Source: a virus. Taken from it: a DNA stretch of 29,058 nt. The stretch lies in IMG/VR virus record IMGVR_UViG_3300037882_001839, positions 1 to 29,058 of that record; one strand, 5' to 3'. Below, one piece after another: positions 23,029-29,058 of the stretch (the first letter of the stretch is position 1; every line of letters begins with the position of its first letter). The translations under genes were made by a program, and so were the position numbers. The notes under the pieces were generated by a model that was given only the letters and a program-made list of their open reading frames with translations, was not told the origin of the DNA and did no database searches.

Positions 23029-23364
23029 ACACACCGTAGTTATTAAAGCCTAAAAAACTTTAATGTGACTCTACGATATCAAAAGTAGCCACGGATAATA
23101 TCGAGTGCACGCATTAATCTGGATTAGCAAAACTGCCGTTGGCCTGCAAATTTAGACTCACACGGATTAGCAATTCTGTTAATACGGGGAACGCAGAACA
23201 TGGCACACACACGCCAGCAAGGTCGAGCTATGGGAAAGGGCATGCTATTTCGTTTAGCGAGTTTGCGGCTTTTTCTCTCGTTTTTGAATTCGTTTGTTTT
23301 ATCTAATCTCACTATCAAACACTCACCTAAATAACGCATTGCATAAACATAATTAAATGACTGC

Positions 23365-23393
23365 TTGCACACATCATGATACGGTGTTATGAT
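23365..23393 (+). promoter_or_regulatory. Strong sigma70 promoter with extended -10 for the regulator operon
   Basis: TTGCAC (23365-23370), a 17-base spacer, and TATGAT (23388-23393) preceded by TGT give a near-consensus promoter. Transcription would begin near 23400, about 32 bases before the first gene. The direct repeat ATGATAC (23376-23382 and 23389-23395) overlaps spacer and -10 and is a candidate operator for the XRE protein encoded downstream. Confidence 0.7.
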
Positions 23394-23431
23394 ACACGTA
23401 TGGCAGTAGGTAGTTTTTAATAGGGGGGGCG

Positions 23432-23653
23432 ATGGATAGGGACAATGAACGATATGAGTGCCAAAATTGCTCTGAGAAGTTTGCAAAAAAAGACATGATA
23501 ACCCTAAAAAAATCCCAAACTAGGCTTTGCAGGCCGTGCGCTCAATATAACAGTTACCGTGTTGGCGTTTTAGTGGATGAATTTATAGCCGATATGAGCG
23601 ACGAGGATATAATCAAAAATATTCAAAAAAATGGCAGCATAGAAAGGTTTTAA
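23432..23653 (+). CDS. Small zinc-ribbon protein, first gene of the promoter-proximal operon
   Basis: The 73-residue protein has 'YECQNCSEKF' and 'RLCRPCAQY', two CxxC pairs 23 residues apart, as in a zinc ribbon, followed by an acidic helix 'VLVDEFIADMSDEDIIKNI'. A strong AGGGGGGG ribosome site precedes the ATG. It is the first gene after the strong promoter and its stop overlaps the XRE start as TAATG. Zinc ribbons of this type are common in phage transcription or host-takeover proteins; the target is unknown. Confidence 0.65.
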   Translation: MDRDNERYECQNCSEKFAKKDMITLKKSQTRLCRPCAQYNSYRVGVLVDEFIADMSDEDIIKNIQKNGSIERF

Positions 23654-23874
23654 TGTTAGATAAAAAAAAATTAGCAGCAGCGATGAAAGAGCGCGGTTGG
23701 GGTATGGTAGATTTAGCCTATCACTCCAAATTGTCCTATGAAACTATCAAAGCGATAAAAAATAGCCAGCAAACCGGCAAAAACATCACGTCCGACACAG
23801 TAATTGCAATTTGCCGCGCTCTCAATAAATCGTTTGATGAAATTTGCATTAACCCGTTGGAGGTAAATTTATGA
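23653..23874 (+). CDS. XRE/Cro-like helix-turn-helix regulator
   Basis: The 73-residue protein is a compact single HTH domain: 'LAAAMKERGWGMVDLAYHSKLSYETIKAIKNSQ' gives the HTH (about residues 7-40), followed by 'ITSDTVIAICRALNKSFDEIC', the typical fourth and fifth helices of the lambda repressor-like fold. Cro-size proteins like this bind operator pairs in their own promoter. The direct repeats overlapping the promoter at 23365-23393 are its most likely target, giving negative autoregulation. Start and stop overlap the neighbouring genes (TAATG and ATGA), so the operon is translated as a unit. Confidence 0.85.
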   Translation: MLDKKKLAAAMKERGWGMVDLAYHSKLSYETIKAIKNSQQTGKNITSDTVIAICRALNKSFDEICINPLEVNL

Positions 23875-24164
23875 GTACGTTTCGATGTGCAGATTGCAGT
23901 GAGTCTCTGTTTTCTGCAGACTCTGTCTGGGTAGCAGGTAGCCAGTATTGCAAAACGTGCTGCCCCTCAACAGACTATATCACATGTGCCGGTTGTGATG
24001 AAAATGAGTTTGTTGACCGCGTCAATACGGTTGACAACTACCCTGGCAAATATTGTGAGCTGTGTTTGGATGAATTGTGTTTTGACGCTAATGGATTCAA
24101 AAACGTTGATTCGGCAGAACGCAGTGTCGCGGTGGCGTATCTAAACTCTATCAATGTGAGGTAA
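23871..24164 (+). CDS. Cys-rich double zinc-knuckle protein
   Basis: The 97-residue protein has at least ten Cys in its first 67 residues, arranged as pairs: 'CADC', 'CKTCC', 'CAGC', and 'CELCLDELC'. This looks like two consecutive zinc ribbons or a LIM-like double knuckle, followed by a short helical C-terminus. The start overlaps the XRE stop as ATGA. With the 73-aa ribbon protein two genes upstream, the operon carries two different zinc proteins around a regulator, suggesting control of host transcription or of RNA; this is inference. Confidence 0.7.
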   Translation: MSTFRCADCSESLFSADSVWVAGSQYCKTCCPSTDYITCAGCDENEFVDRVNTVDNYPGKYCELCLDELCFDANGFKNVDSAERSVAVAYLNSINVR

Positions 24165-24166
24165 TT

Positions 24167-24280
24167 ATGGAAATTGCAATGCTATTTCTAGGCTCAGGGC
24201 TAGGAATTTTTCTAACGTGTATGATGATTTTAATCTGGGAAGATACTCGCGATATTCGAGATAGGTGGAACAATGACTAA
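24167..24280 (+). CDS. 37-aa single-span membrane protein
   Basis: The frame has a GAGG ribosome site before its ATG and encodes 'MEIAMLFLGSGLGIFLTCMM' and on to 'WEDTRDIRDRWNND': one membrane span (about residues 3-24) and a charged cytoplasmic tail. Its stop lies inside the next gene, overlapping the ATG by eight bases, as expected for a coupled operon member. Small phage membrane proteins of this kind often act in membrane remodelling, exclusion or as toxins; no evidence selects one. Confidence 0.6.
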   Translation: MEIAMLFLGSGLGIFLTCMMILIWEDTRDIRDRWNND

Positions 24281-24560
24281 AGATGAACAAATTTTAATTT
24301 TTGGTTATGGCCGCATGAGCCGAGACAATTTACAGCAAGAGATTATTGATAGGCTACACGAGGCCCTCGGTTTTGCAATAAAAGGCCAATTCCACAGGGT
24401 CAACACAATGATTTTCAGGACTGGCGTGTTAGAGGAAATGTGTAAAACCGAGGCAAAATTCAATTACCCGTACTCACACGATTTTAAAATATTTGAAAAC
24501 GAGACGCCTGTGGAATGCAGGGATAGTGAAGAAGATATTTTTATTGAACACAAACTGTAA
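24273..24560 (+). CDS. Hypothetical early protein
   Basis: The 95-residue acidic protein starts at an ATG with AGGTGG nine bases upstream, inside the end of the 37-aa gene. It reads 'MTKDEQILIFGYGRMSRDNL', a helix 'LQQEIIDRLHEALGFAIKG' and a C-terminal acidic part 'EEDIFIEHKL'. It is the last gene before the recombination cassette and is separated from it by a stable hairpin. I recognise no family. Confidence 0.55.
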   Translation: MTKDEQILIFGYGRMSRDNLQQEIIDRLHEALGFAIKGQFHRVNTMIFRTGVLEEMCKTEAKFNYPYSHDFKIFENETPVECRDSEEDIFIEHKL

Positions 24561-24571
24561 ATAAAACCCCA

Positions 24572-24597
24572 TGAGTTGCGCAGCCGCTAGCAACTCA
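24572..24597. repeat. 8-bp perfect hairpin TGAGTTGC/GCAACTCA before the recombination genes
   Basis: The arms are perfect with a 10-base loop. No U tract follows, so it is not an intrinsic terminator. In the mRNA it would lie 38 bases upstream of the ERF start and could protect or block the downstream message. It sits in the 74-base gap between two plus-strand genes. Confidence 0.55.
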
Positions 24598-24634
24598 CGG
24601 AATTAACCAGCGGTAAACGAGGCAATCAAACAAA

Positions 24635-25405
24635 ATGGAAACGTCACCAACGGTCACTAATGTGATCCCGACAGATAAGCCTGCACCTAGCGAAACAGCA
24701 ACCGTACTCGCAATTGTTGAGAGGTGTGCAATTAACCCAGAGGTCAACGTCGACAAAATGCAAACTCTCCTGGACATGCAGGAGCGCATCCTTGACCGTT
24801 CCGCACGGCAGGCATTTAGTGCCGATTTTGTCCGCATGAAGCCTGAAATCCCAAAGGTTTTAAAAACTAAAAGCAATTTACAAACAAAATCTAGGTACGC
24901 AACGCTAGATGATGTCAACAGAACTGTTGACCCAGTGCTGGAAAAATTTGGTTTTGGCTCGTCGTTCAAAATTGCTCAATCAGATACCCATATCACAGCA
25001 ACAGCAACGCTGTGGCATGTTAGCGGGCACACCGAGGAAACAACTGTTTGTCTGCCTCTTGATAAAACTGGCATCCAGGGGAGTGTCAATAAAACTGAGG
25101 TCCACGCAATCGGATCCTCAATTACCTACGCAAAACGGTATGCCATATGTGCGTTATTAAATATCAGTACTGGTGATGAGGACGATGACGGCAACGCAGC
25201 TGGTAATAACGCGGCTGTGGACGTGCTCGCCACATTGCCACAGCAACAAGTGATTACCGGTCTGGTTGCCAGACTGACACCAATTTCAAAAGCGAGGTTT
25301 GCCAGTCTGTACCCTAAAATTTCCGAGATAAAAAAATCAGAGGTTGACTCGGTAATTGCGCGACTGAAACGGACGCTAGGTGAGATCGAGGTGACACGTG
25401 CTTAA
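24635..25405 (+). CDS. ERF-family single-strand annealing recombinase
   Basis: The 256-residue protein is a typical ERF annealing protein: 'KSRYATLDDVNRTVDPVLEKFGF' (85-107), 'WHVSGHTEET' (127-136), 'GSSITYAKRYAICALLNI' (160-177) and the acidic 'GDEDDDGN' (180-187). ERF proteins bind single strands and anneal homologous DNA, working with a 5'-3' exonuclease and SSB. Both partners follow directly. The C-terminal half is a helical domain. The ribosome site is weak (GAGG 12 bases away), so expression may depend on the hairpin just upstream. The end overlaps the exonuclease start by eight bases. Confidence 0.9.
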   Translation: METSPTVTNVIPTDKPAPSETATVLAIVERCAINPEVNVDKMQTLLDMQERILDRSARQAFSADFVRMKPEIPKVLKTKSNLQTKSRYATLDDVNRTVDPVLEKFGFGSSFKIAQSDTHITATATLWHVSGHTEETTVCLPLDKTGIQGSVNKTEVHAIGSSITYAKRYAICALLNISTGDEDDDGNAAGNNAAVDVLATLPQQQVITGLVARLTPISKARFASLYPKISEIKKSEVDSVIARLKRTLGEIEVTRA

Positions 25406-25994
25406 AATCATTAACTGCATCCAAGGCTCGAACGAATGGCATGAAGCCCGTTGCGGCATAATTACCGCATCATGTTTCAAAGACATTTTGGCAAAGGGCG
25501 CCGGTAAAACGAGACGGACATATTTGCTAAAACTAGCAGGTGAGAGAATAACCGGAAACCCGATGGAGTCATACACTAACGTCCACATGGCGCGCGGGAA
25601 AGAGCAAGAAGCCATTGCGCGGACTCTCTACATTGAGCATACCGGCAATGTCGTCGAGGAATGCTGGTTTTTAAAAAATGGAAACATTGGCTATTCACCA
25701 GACGGGCTCATTGGTGATGAAGGTCTGTTGGAAATAAAATCAAAACTCGCACACCTGCAAGCAGATATTTTATTGTCAGGCGAGGTGCCAGGCGAGCACG
25801 TGGCGCAGATCCAGGGAGGATTGTTAGTGTCTGGCAGGCAGTGGCTGGATTTTGTCTCGTTTTGCCCTGGAATGCCTTTGTTTATAAAACGTGTGCGCCA
25901 AGATGATAATTTGATTGGTGAGTTAGTGTCTGAGCTGTCTAAGTTTGAAAATGAGCTATCAGAAACAGTACAAAAAATAATGGAGAAATTTTAA
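25398..25994 (+). CDS. YqaJ/lambda-Exo-type 5'-3' exonuclease
   Basis: The 198-residue protein shows the YqaJ nuclease core: 'WHEARCGIITAS' (14-25), 'GKEQEA' (67-72), 'GYSPDGLIGDEGLLEIKSK' (98-116) with catalytic-type Asp102, Glu112 and Lys114, and 'AQIQGGLLVSG' (136-146). This is the lambda-Exo/RecB-type PD-(D/E)xK fold, which digests the 5' strand of double-stranded ends and leaves single strands for the annealing protein. The start is a GTG with GAGGTG upstream; it overlaps the ERF stop, so exonuclease and annealing protein are made together. At 198 residues it is slightly shorter than lambda Exo (226). Confidence 0.9.
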   Translation: MLKIINCIQGSNEWHEARCGIITASCFKDILAKGAGKTRRTYLLKLAGERITGNPMESYTNVHMARGKEQEAIARTLYIEHTGNVVEECWFLKNGNIGYSPDGLIGDEGLLEIKSKLAHLQADILLSGEVPGEHVAQIQGGLLVSGRQWLDFVSFCPGMPLFIKRVRQDDNLIGELVSELSKFENELSETVQKIMEKF

Positions 25995-26417
25995 ATGGCT
26001 TCAATAAATAAAGTAATTTTAATTGGGCATGTTGGCAAAGATCCTGAAGTGCGGTTTACACAAAGCGGCCAATGCGTTGCCAGTTTTAGTGTGGCTACCT
26101 CTGAATCCTACAAAAAAGGTGAAGAGAAAATTAAACGTACCGAATGGCACAGGGTAGTTGCCTGGGGCAAACTAGGCGAGATTGTTGAACGGTATTTAAA
26201 AAAAGGGACACTCGTATTTATCGAAGGCAAAATCCAAACTCGCAGTTGGGAAAAAGACGGAAAAAAACAATATTCCACTGAGATAGTTGCTGCAACCATG
26301 CAAATGTTATCCGCTAAAGCTGGCTCTAATAGCGAGACACAGAACACATCAGCGCAACCAGCAATTGGCGCTGTTGAGTTGCCACCATTGGAAGTTGATG
26401 ACGATATTCCTTTTTAG
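25995..26417 (+). CDS. ssb: Single-stranded DNA-binding protein (SSB)
   Basis: The 140-residue protein is a clear SSB: OB-fold '[37 protein letters not shown]' (3-39), '[38 protein letters not shown]' (48-85), then a disordered linker and the acidic tip 'DDDIPF' that docks partner proteins. It starts directly after the exonuclease stop with no gap. It coats single-stranded DNA produced by the exonuclease during phage recombination and replication. Confidence 0.95.
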   Translation: MASINKVILIGHVGKDPEVRFTQSGQCVASFSVATSESYKKGEEKIKRTEWHRVVAWGKLGEIVERYLKKGTLVFIEGKIQTRSWEKDGKKQYSTEIVAATMQMLSAKAGSNSETQNTSAQPAIGAVELPPLEVDDDIPF

Positions 26418-26506
26418 GTTTTCCTGTCGCGGTTGATTGCCTCGTTGGGGACGGCGGCGGCGGTGTCGCAAGATGCCAATGCCGCCGATATTTACAAGGT
26501 CAAAAT

Positions 26507-26881
26507 ATGGATACACAAAAAGTAGAAGACTTGGTTAACTTAACCAGTTTTGACTTGATGAAACTACTCGACGAATTGCGTCACCAGGTGACTCTAGCTG
26601 GCTGTAGTTATGCGGAGCTAAACAAAGAGTACAAAGATATTAAGGAGCTGTTGCCGTCAACACTTGCGACAATCCAACTTAAATATAGTTCGCACAAAGC
26701 CGCGGAAGCAAAGGTGTTGGCGCTTGCTGATGCGCAATACCAGGGCAAAATACGGCGCATGAATGAGGCCGAATATCAAATGAGATTAAAAGAAGTTGAA
26801 TACCGGAGCCTACTGAAAAGCATCGAGGCGCTGACATCTATCGGTTATGTAAGAAATGGCGAGCTAAAATTAGCGAGGTAA
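26507..26881 (+). CDS. Coiled-coil protein of the recombination cassette, unknown
   Basis: The 124-residue protein is largely alpha-helical. An N-terminal part 'SFDLMKLLDELRHQVTLAG' is followed by a long heptad-like helix (about 65-110, 'KAAEAKVLALADAQYQGKIRRM' to 'EYRSLLKSIEAL'). Proteins with this 'NEA...R.KEVEYRSLL' end sit next to annealing protein, exonuclease and SSB in many phages, and their role is not established. A short GC-rich gap (26418-26506) separates it from ssb. Confidence 0.55.
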   Translation: MDTQKVEDLVNLTSFDLMKLLDELRHQVTLAGCSYAELNKEYKDIKELLPSTLATIQLKYSSHKAAEAKVLALADAQYQGKIRRMNEAEYQMRLKEVEYRSLLKSIEALTSIGYVRNGELKLAR

Positions 26882-26883
26882 TT

Positions 26884-27126
26884 ATGAATAAAAAAAAATT
26901 GAAAGAGAGCCAAGAATTTGTGGACATGGTTTCGAAAATTGTTAGCAAAAAACTATCTTCTGGAACCACAACCGACGAACAGGACCATTATATATTGTTT
27001 TGTTTAGCAACACAATATCTTGCGTCGGTTATGATTACCTCGCCCAAATATGCGCATGGTGTTTTGAAGGCTGCAGCTGATATGTCTAACAAATATCTTG
27101 ATGCGTGTTGTGATGTAAAAAACTAA
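26884..27126 (+). CDS. Hypothetical early protein
   Basis: The 80-residue protein begins with a Lys-rich segment ('MNKKKLKESQEFVDMVSKIV') and continues with a mostly helical part containing 'YILFCLATQYLASVMIT' and 'YAHGVLKAAADMSNKYL'. A GAGG ribosome site precedes the ATG, and the gene starts two bases after the preceding stop. I recognise no family. Confidence 0.5.
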   Translation: MNKKKLKESQEFVDMVSKIVSKKLSSGTTTDEQDHYILFCLATQYLASVMITSPKYAHGVLKAAADMSNKYLDACCDVKN

Positions 27127-27148
27127 CTAAGTAAATTTTTTAGTCATT

Positions 27149-27430
27149 ATGCCTGACTGTATAAAATTGACTCAAGCGCAATTGCGAACGTTGAAACAAA
27201 TATATGTTGAAAACGGGTATAGGTTTTACTCAAGCAGAGGCGATGCAATACATTGTTGGCAAAAAATATCAGGAGCATTGATTAAGCTTGGGCTAATTGA
27301 GAAAAAATATAATGCGTTTTTTGTCACATTATCAGGCGAGGAATTTTTAAAAGAATATGAAAAAAAATGCCGACAATACGGGAAAAGGCCAGCGGTGCAA
27401 AAATACTCAGGTCATGAAGATTGCGAATAA
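27149..27430 (+). CDS. Small protein with winged-helix-like pattern, unknown
   Basis: The 93-residue product reads 'LTQAQLRTLKQIYVENGYRF' then 'HCWQKISGALIKLGLIEKKYNAFFVTLSGEEFLKEY', a helix-helix-strand order like a winged helix with a 'GLIEKK...VTLSGEEFL' wing region. This could bind DNA, but the match is only to the general pattern. No clear ribosome site precedes the ATG (only TTAGTCATT), so the true start may differ. It overlaps the next gene by 17 bases. Confidence 0.45.
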   Translation: MPDCIKLTQAQLRTLKQIYVENGYRFYSSRGDAIHCWQKISGALIKLGLIEKKYNAFFVTLSGEEFLKEYEKKCRQYGKRPAVQKYSGHEDCE

Positions 27431-27749
27431 ACATGATGCGGATAAACCAGATTACTCGTTGCTTCCACAGCCAGCATTAAACGCCATTGCGCAAGTGTTG
27501 TCATTTGGAGCTAAAAAATATGGTGCTCACAATTGGCGGAACGGGTTGGAGTATAGGCGATTAATTGCAGCATGTTTGCGTCACATAACCATTTTTAATG
27601 AAGGGGAAGATTGTGACAGTGAATCCGGATTGTCCCACATTGCTCATGCGTTATGTTGTCTGGTGTTTTTAGCTACACAAATTCATTACAAGAACGGTGT
27701 GGATGACAGATACAAACATAATTATGAGACCACCAAAGGCGGTGAATGA
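27414..27749 (+). CDS. MazZ-like dATP/dGTP diphosphohydrolase (dGTP_diPhyd_N/DUF5664-type)
   Basis: The 111-residue protein contains the family core: 'DKPDYSLLPQPALNAIAQVLSFGAKKYGAHNWRNG' (10-44), 'RRLIAACLRHI' (48-58) and the metal-binding helix 'EGEDCDSESGLSHIAHALCCLVFL' (63-86). MazZ-type enzymes hydrolyse dATP and dGTP to nucleoside monophosphates and pyrophosphate, clearing dATP or feeding the 2-aminoadenine pathway of Z-genome phages. No PurZ, DatZ or DpoZ gene is visible here. I chose the ATG at 27414; a longer in-frame start at 27357 overlaps the previous gene deeply and adds 19 unsupported residues. The start has only a weak AGGT site, and translation is probably coupled. Confidence 0.78.
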   Translation: MKIANKHDADKPDYSLLPQPALNAIAQVLSFGAKKYGAHNWRNGLEYRRLIAACLRHITIFNEGEDCDSESGLSHIAHALCCLVFLATQIHYKNGVDDRYKHNYETTKGGE

Positions 27750-28108
27750 TGGCACGGAACCAGGCACGCAAAAACCTTGAAAGCTCTCTACAAATCATGT
27801 GCGTGCGCTGGTTTAAAATGCAGTACCCAGAAAAATTGATTCACCACAGCCCGAATGGTGGGCAGAGAAATTTGTTAGAGGCGATAAGATTTAAAGCCAT
27901 GGGCACTATGGCTGGGTTTCCTGATGTATTTATTCCCGAGCCAGAAGGAGACAAACACGGATTATTTATTGAAATGAAATACGGCACAGGTGTGCTGAGT
28001 GATTATCAAAAGGCGTGCATGAGCAGATTAAATGAACGTGGGTATGTTGCAGTGGTGGCGGCGAGTTTTGAGGAGTTTGAGAAGATTGTTCGGGAGTATT
28101 TTAATTAG
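27746..28108 (+). CDS. VRR-NUC domain nuclease
   Basis: The 120-residue protein matches phage VRR-NUC proteins: 'HHSPNGGQRNLLEAIRFKAMGTMAGFPDVFIPEP' (33-66, with Gln40 and Asp60) and 'HGLFIEMKYGTGVLSDYQ' (71-88, Glu76-x-Lys78 of PD-(D/E)xK), then 'GYVAVVAASFEEF'. This minimal nuclease type cuts branched DNA or acts in replication and recombination. The start codon is in an ATGATG overlapping the previous stop, so it is coupled to the MazZ-like gene. Stand-alone VRR-NUC genes are common in phage early regions. Confidence 0.9.
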   Translation: MMARNQARKNLESSLQIMCVRWFKMQYPEKLIHHSPNGGQRNLLEAIRFKAMGTMAGFPDVFIPEPEGDKHGLFIEMKYGTGVLSDYQKACMSRLNERGYVAVVAASFEEFEKIVREYFN

Positions 28109-28117
28109 GGGATTTAT

Positions 28118-29058
28118 GATCAATCAATATATCGGATACGCCAATCATGTTGGGTTAGATTCATTTAAGCACAAATGGGTCAGTAGTGTTATCGCTGCAA
28201 AAATAAAAGAAACCCACGATATTACAACAGAAGAAGTTGAGCATATTATTGACTGGCTTGCGTCTGATGATTGCCCACCTCGTATTGGAAAAATGTCCTA
28301 CGCCCAGGCGGAAAAATCTGCTGAAAAGTGGATGAAAGCACAGATCAAAAAAGGGTCTGAAATAAACGAATTACCAACAGATATAGAAATTGTTTTGGAT
28401 TTTGATGATGGATTTAAAATTGTAAAGCTTATCGGAGAGAACGCCTTTAAACGCGAAGGTTTTTTGATGAGGCATTGTGTTGCTGCATATTACGGGAAAG
28501 AAGTAGAAGTGTATTCATTACGAGATGCAAACAATATTCCACGCTGCACGATAGAAAAAGACCAACAAATTAAAGGCAAAGGCAATGGCGATATATCACC
28601 AAAATATGTTGGCTATGTCGTGAAATTTTTGGAGCATACTGGTATGTCAGTGGGAGATTCTGAAATGATGCATCTGGGCTATGTGAACGTTGCAGAGTTC
28701 AAGGATGAATTGTCTTCCGACCTTTTTAACGACAAATATCACCCGAAAAACAAAAAACTCATCACAAAACACGGTGATGAGTTCGCCGATCTCGGGCTGT
28801 GGGATAAAATTCCGCTCGTTTCCTTCTCATCAAATGTCGATTTCAAAATCAACTTCGACCTCTCTTATTTTATCGCCAAAGCGGTTACCCGCCTTTTCGC
28901 TTTTGTTTCGGCACTAAAATTGAGCATTGCACAGGCGTCGTCTGAGAACAACTCGCAGATTGCTGCATCTGGGAACAACTCGCATCTTGCTGCATCTGGG
29001 TACAACTCGCATCTTGCTGCATCTGGGTACAACTCGCAGATGGCTGCATCTGGGGACA
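28118..29058 (+). CDS. PcfJ-like protein with nonapeptide repeats, truncated by the window end
   Basis: The frame starts at an ATG with AGGGGA four bases upstream and runs open to the window end (313 codons visible). Residues about 115-190 show a PcfJ-like core: 'RHCVAAYYGKEVEVYSLRD' followed by 'IPRCTIEKDQQIKGKGNGD' and 'YVGYVVKFL'. An N-terminal domain precedes it, with a conserved-looking 'CPPRIGKMSYAQAEKSAEKW' helix. A middle region ends in 'SYFIAKAVTRLFAFVSALKL', and from about residue 277 a perfect 9-residue repeat, [N/Y]NS[Q/H][I/L/M]AASG, is seen four times. The repeats probably form a parallel beta-helix or roll. PcfJ proteins are found on conjugative plasmids and phages; the role is unknown. 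Confidence 0.7.
28947..29054 (+). repeat. 27-bp tandem repeat, four visible units, continuing past the window
   Basis: Units start at 28947, 28974, 29001 and 29028. They differ at a few bases (AAC/TAC first codon, CAG/CAT and ATT/CTT/ATG), and GAC then begins a fifth. Each unit encodes one nonapeptide ending AASG. Copy number is likely to vary between relatives. Confidence 0.92.

Larger units (their letters stand above)
22337..23364. other. About 1.0 kb interval without a convincing gene; possible regulatory/replication region
   Basis: No frame here has a good ribosome site, protein-like composition and sensible length. The interval holds a triple 8-base tandem repeat (22381-22404), a double 9-base repeat (22446-22463), a minus-strand terminator (22571-22605), a CRP-core-like palindrome (22828-22841), a 6-pair hairpin (22913-22938), a hairpin followed by T-rich sequence (22969-22990), an 8-pair inverted repeat (23001-23028), and two copies of GGATTAGCAA (23121 and 23164). 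This density suggests regulation, a small RNA or an origin; I cannot decide which. Confidence 0.5.

Noticed and set aside
23124-23486. A 120-codon minus-strand reading frame in the non-coding interval
   Set aside because: It has no ribosome site, a Cys/Arg/Pro composition unlike the other genes, and overlaps the strong promoter and the start of the zinc-ribbon gene.
28947-29058. CRISPR-like array at the right end
   Set aside because: The 27-base units are contiguous, in frame, and have no spacers; they encode protein repeats.
1-29058. Integrase, attachment sites or a CI repressor that would prove a temperate life style
   Set aside because: None is seen; the XRE protein is Cro-sized. The life style cannot be decided from this window.

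Overview
The window is almost certainly a tailed bacteriophage (or prophage) genome segment infecting a Gram-negative, probably gammaproteobacterial, host. The signs are a complete head-packaging cassette, a lysis cassette with an M15 peptidase-type endolysin and an Rz/Rz1-like overlapping gene pair, and a recombination cassette (ERF annealing protein, YqaJ exonuclease, SSB). There is no tape-measure protein, tail-tube array or sheath. An adaptor, a gp10-like hub, fibres and Gly/Ala-rich internal proteins follow the head genes instead, so a short-tailed (podovirus) virion is the best inference. No integrase, DNA polymerase or CI-type repressor is visible, and both window edges cut genes, so the genome continues outside.

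Layout. About 21.1 kb down to 0.8 kb on the minus strand is one late block. In transcription order it holds a GroES-like co-chaperonin, TerS, TerL, a CxxC protein, portal, scaffold, major capsid, decoration protein, a terminator-like hairpin, a C2H2 zinc-finger protein, head-tail adaptor, hub/stabilisation protein, a small protein, an S74 self-processing fibre, a GNAT acetyltransferase, a virion protein ending in a Hint (intein-like) domain, three further virion/ejection candidates, two small structural proteins, a 721-aa repetitive tail fibre, a small tail-fibre-associated protein, and the lysis genes (XhlA-like membrane protein, endolysin, 50-aa membrane protein, spanin pair). A plus-strand lipoprotein (possible moron) and the end of another plus-strand gene lie at the left edge and converge on the late block.

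From 21.2 kb to the right end the plus strand carries early genes. A first set of small genes (21.2-22.3 kb) shows reading-frame breaks at homopolymer runs. Then comes about 1.1 kb without a convincing gene, rich in tandem repeats, palindromes and a minus-strand terminator. A strong extended -10 promoter at 23.37-23.39 kb begins a tightly coupled operon: zinc-ribbon protein, Cro-like XRE regulator, Cys-rich protein, a 37-aa membrane protein and a hypothetical protein. The ERF-YqaJ-SSB module follows, then small unknown genes, a MazZ-like dATP/dGTP diphosphohydrolase, a VRR-NUC nuclease, and a PcfJ-like protein whose 27-bp tandem repeats run off the window end.

The most unusual elements are the phage-encoded co-chaperonin next to terminase, the Hint domain on a virion protein, the zinc-finger and acetyltransferase genes inside the structural operon, the MazZ-like nucleotide hydrolase, the structured non-coding interval, and the nonapeptide-repeat protein at the right edge.
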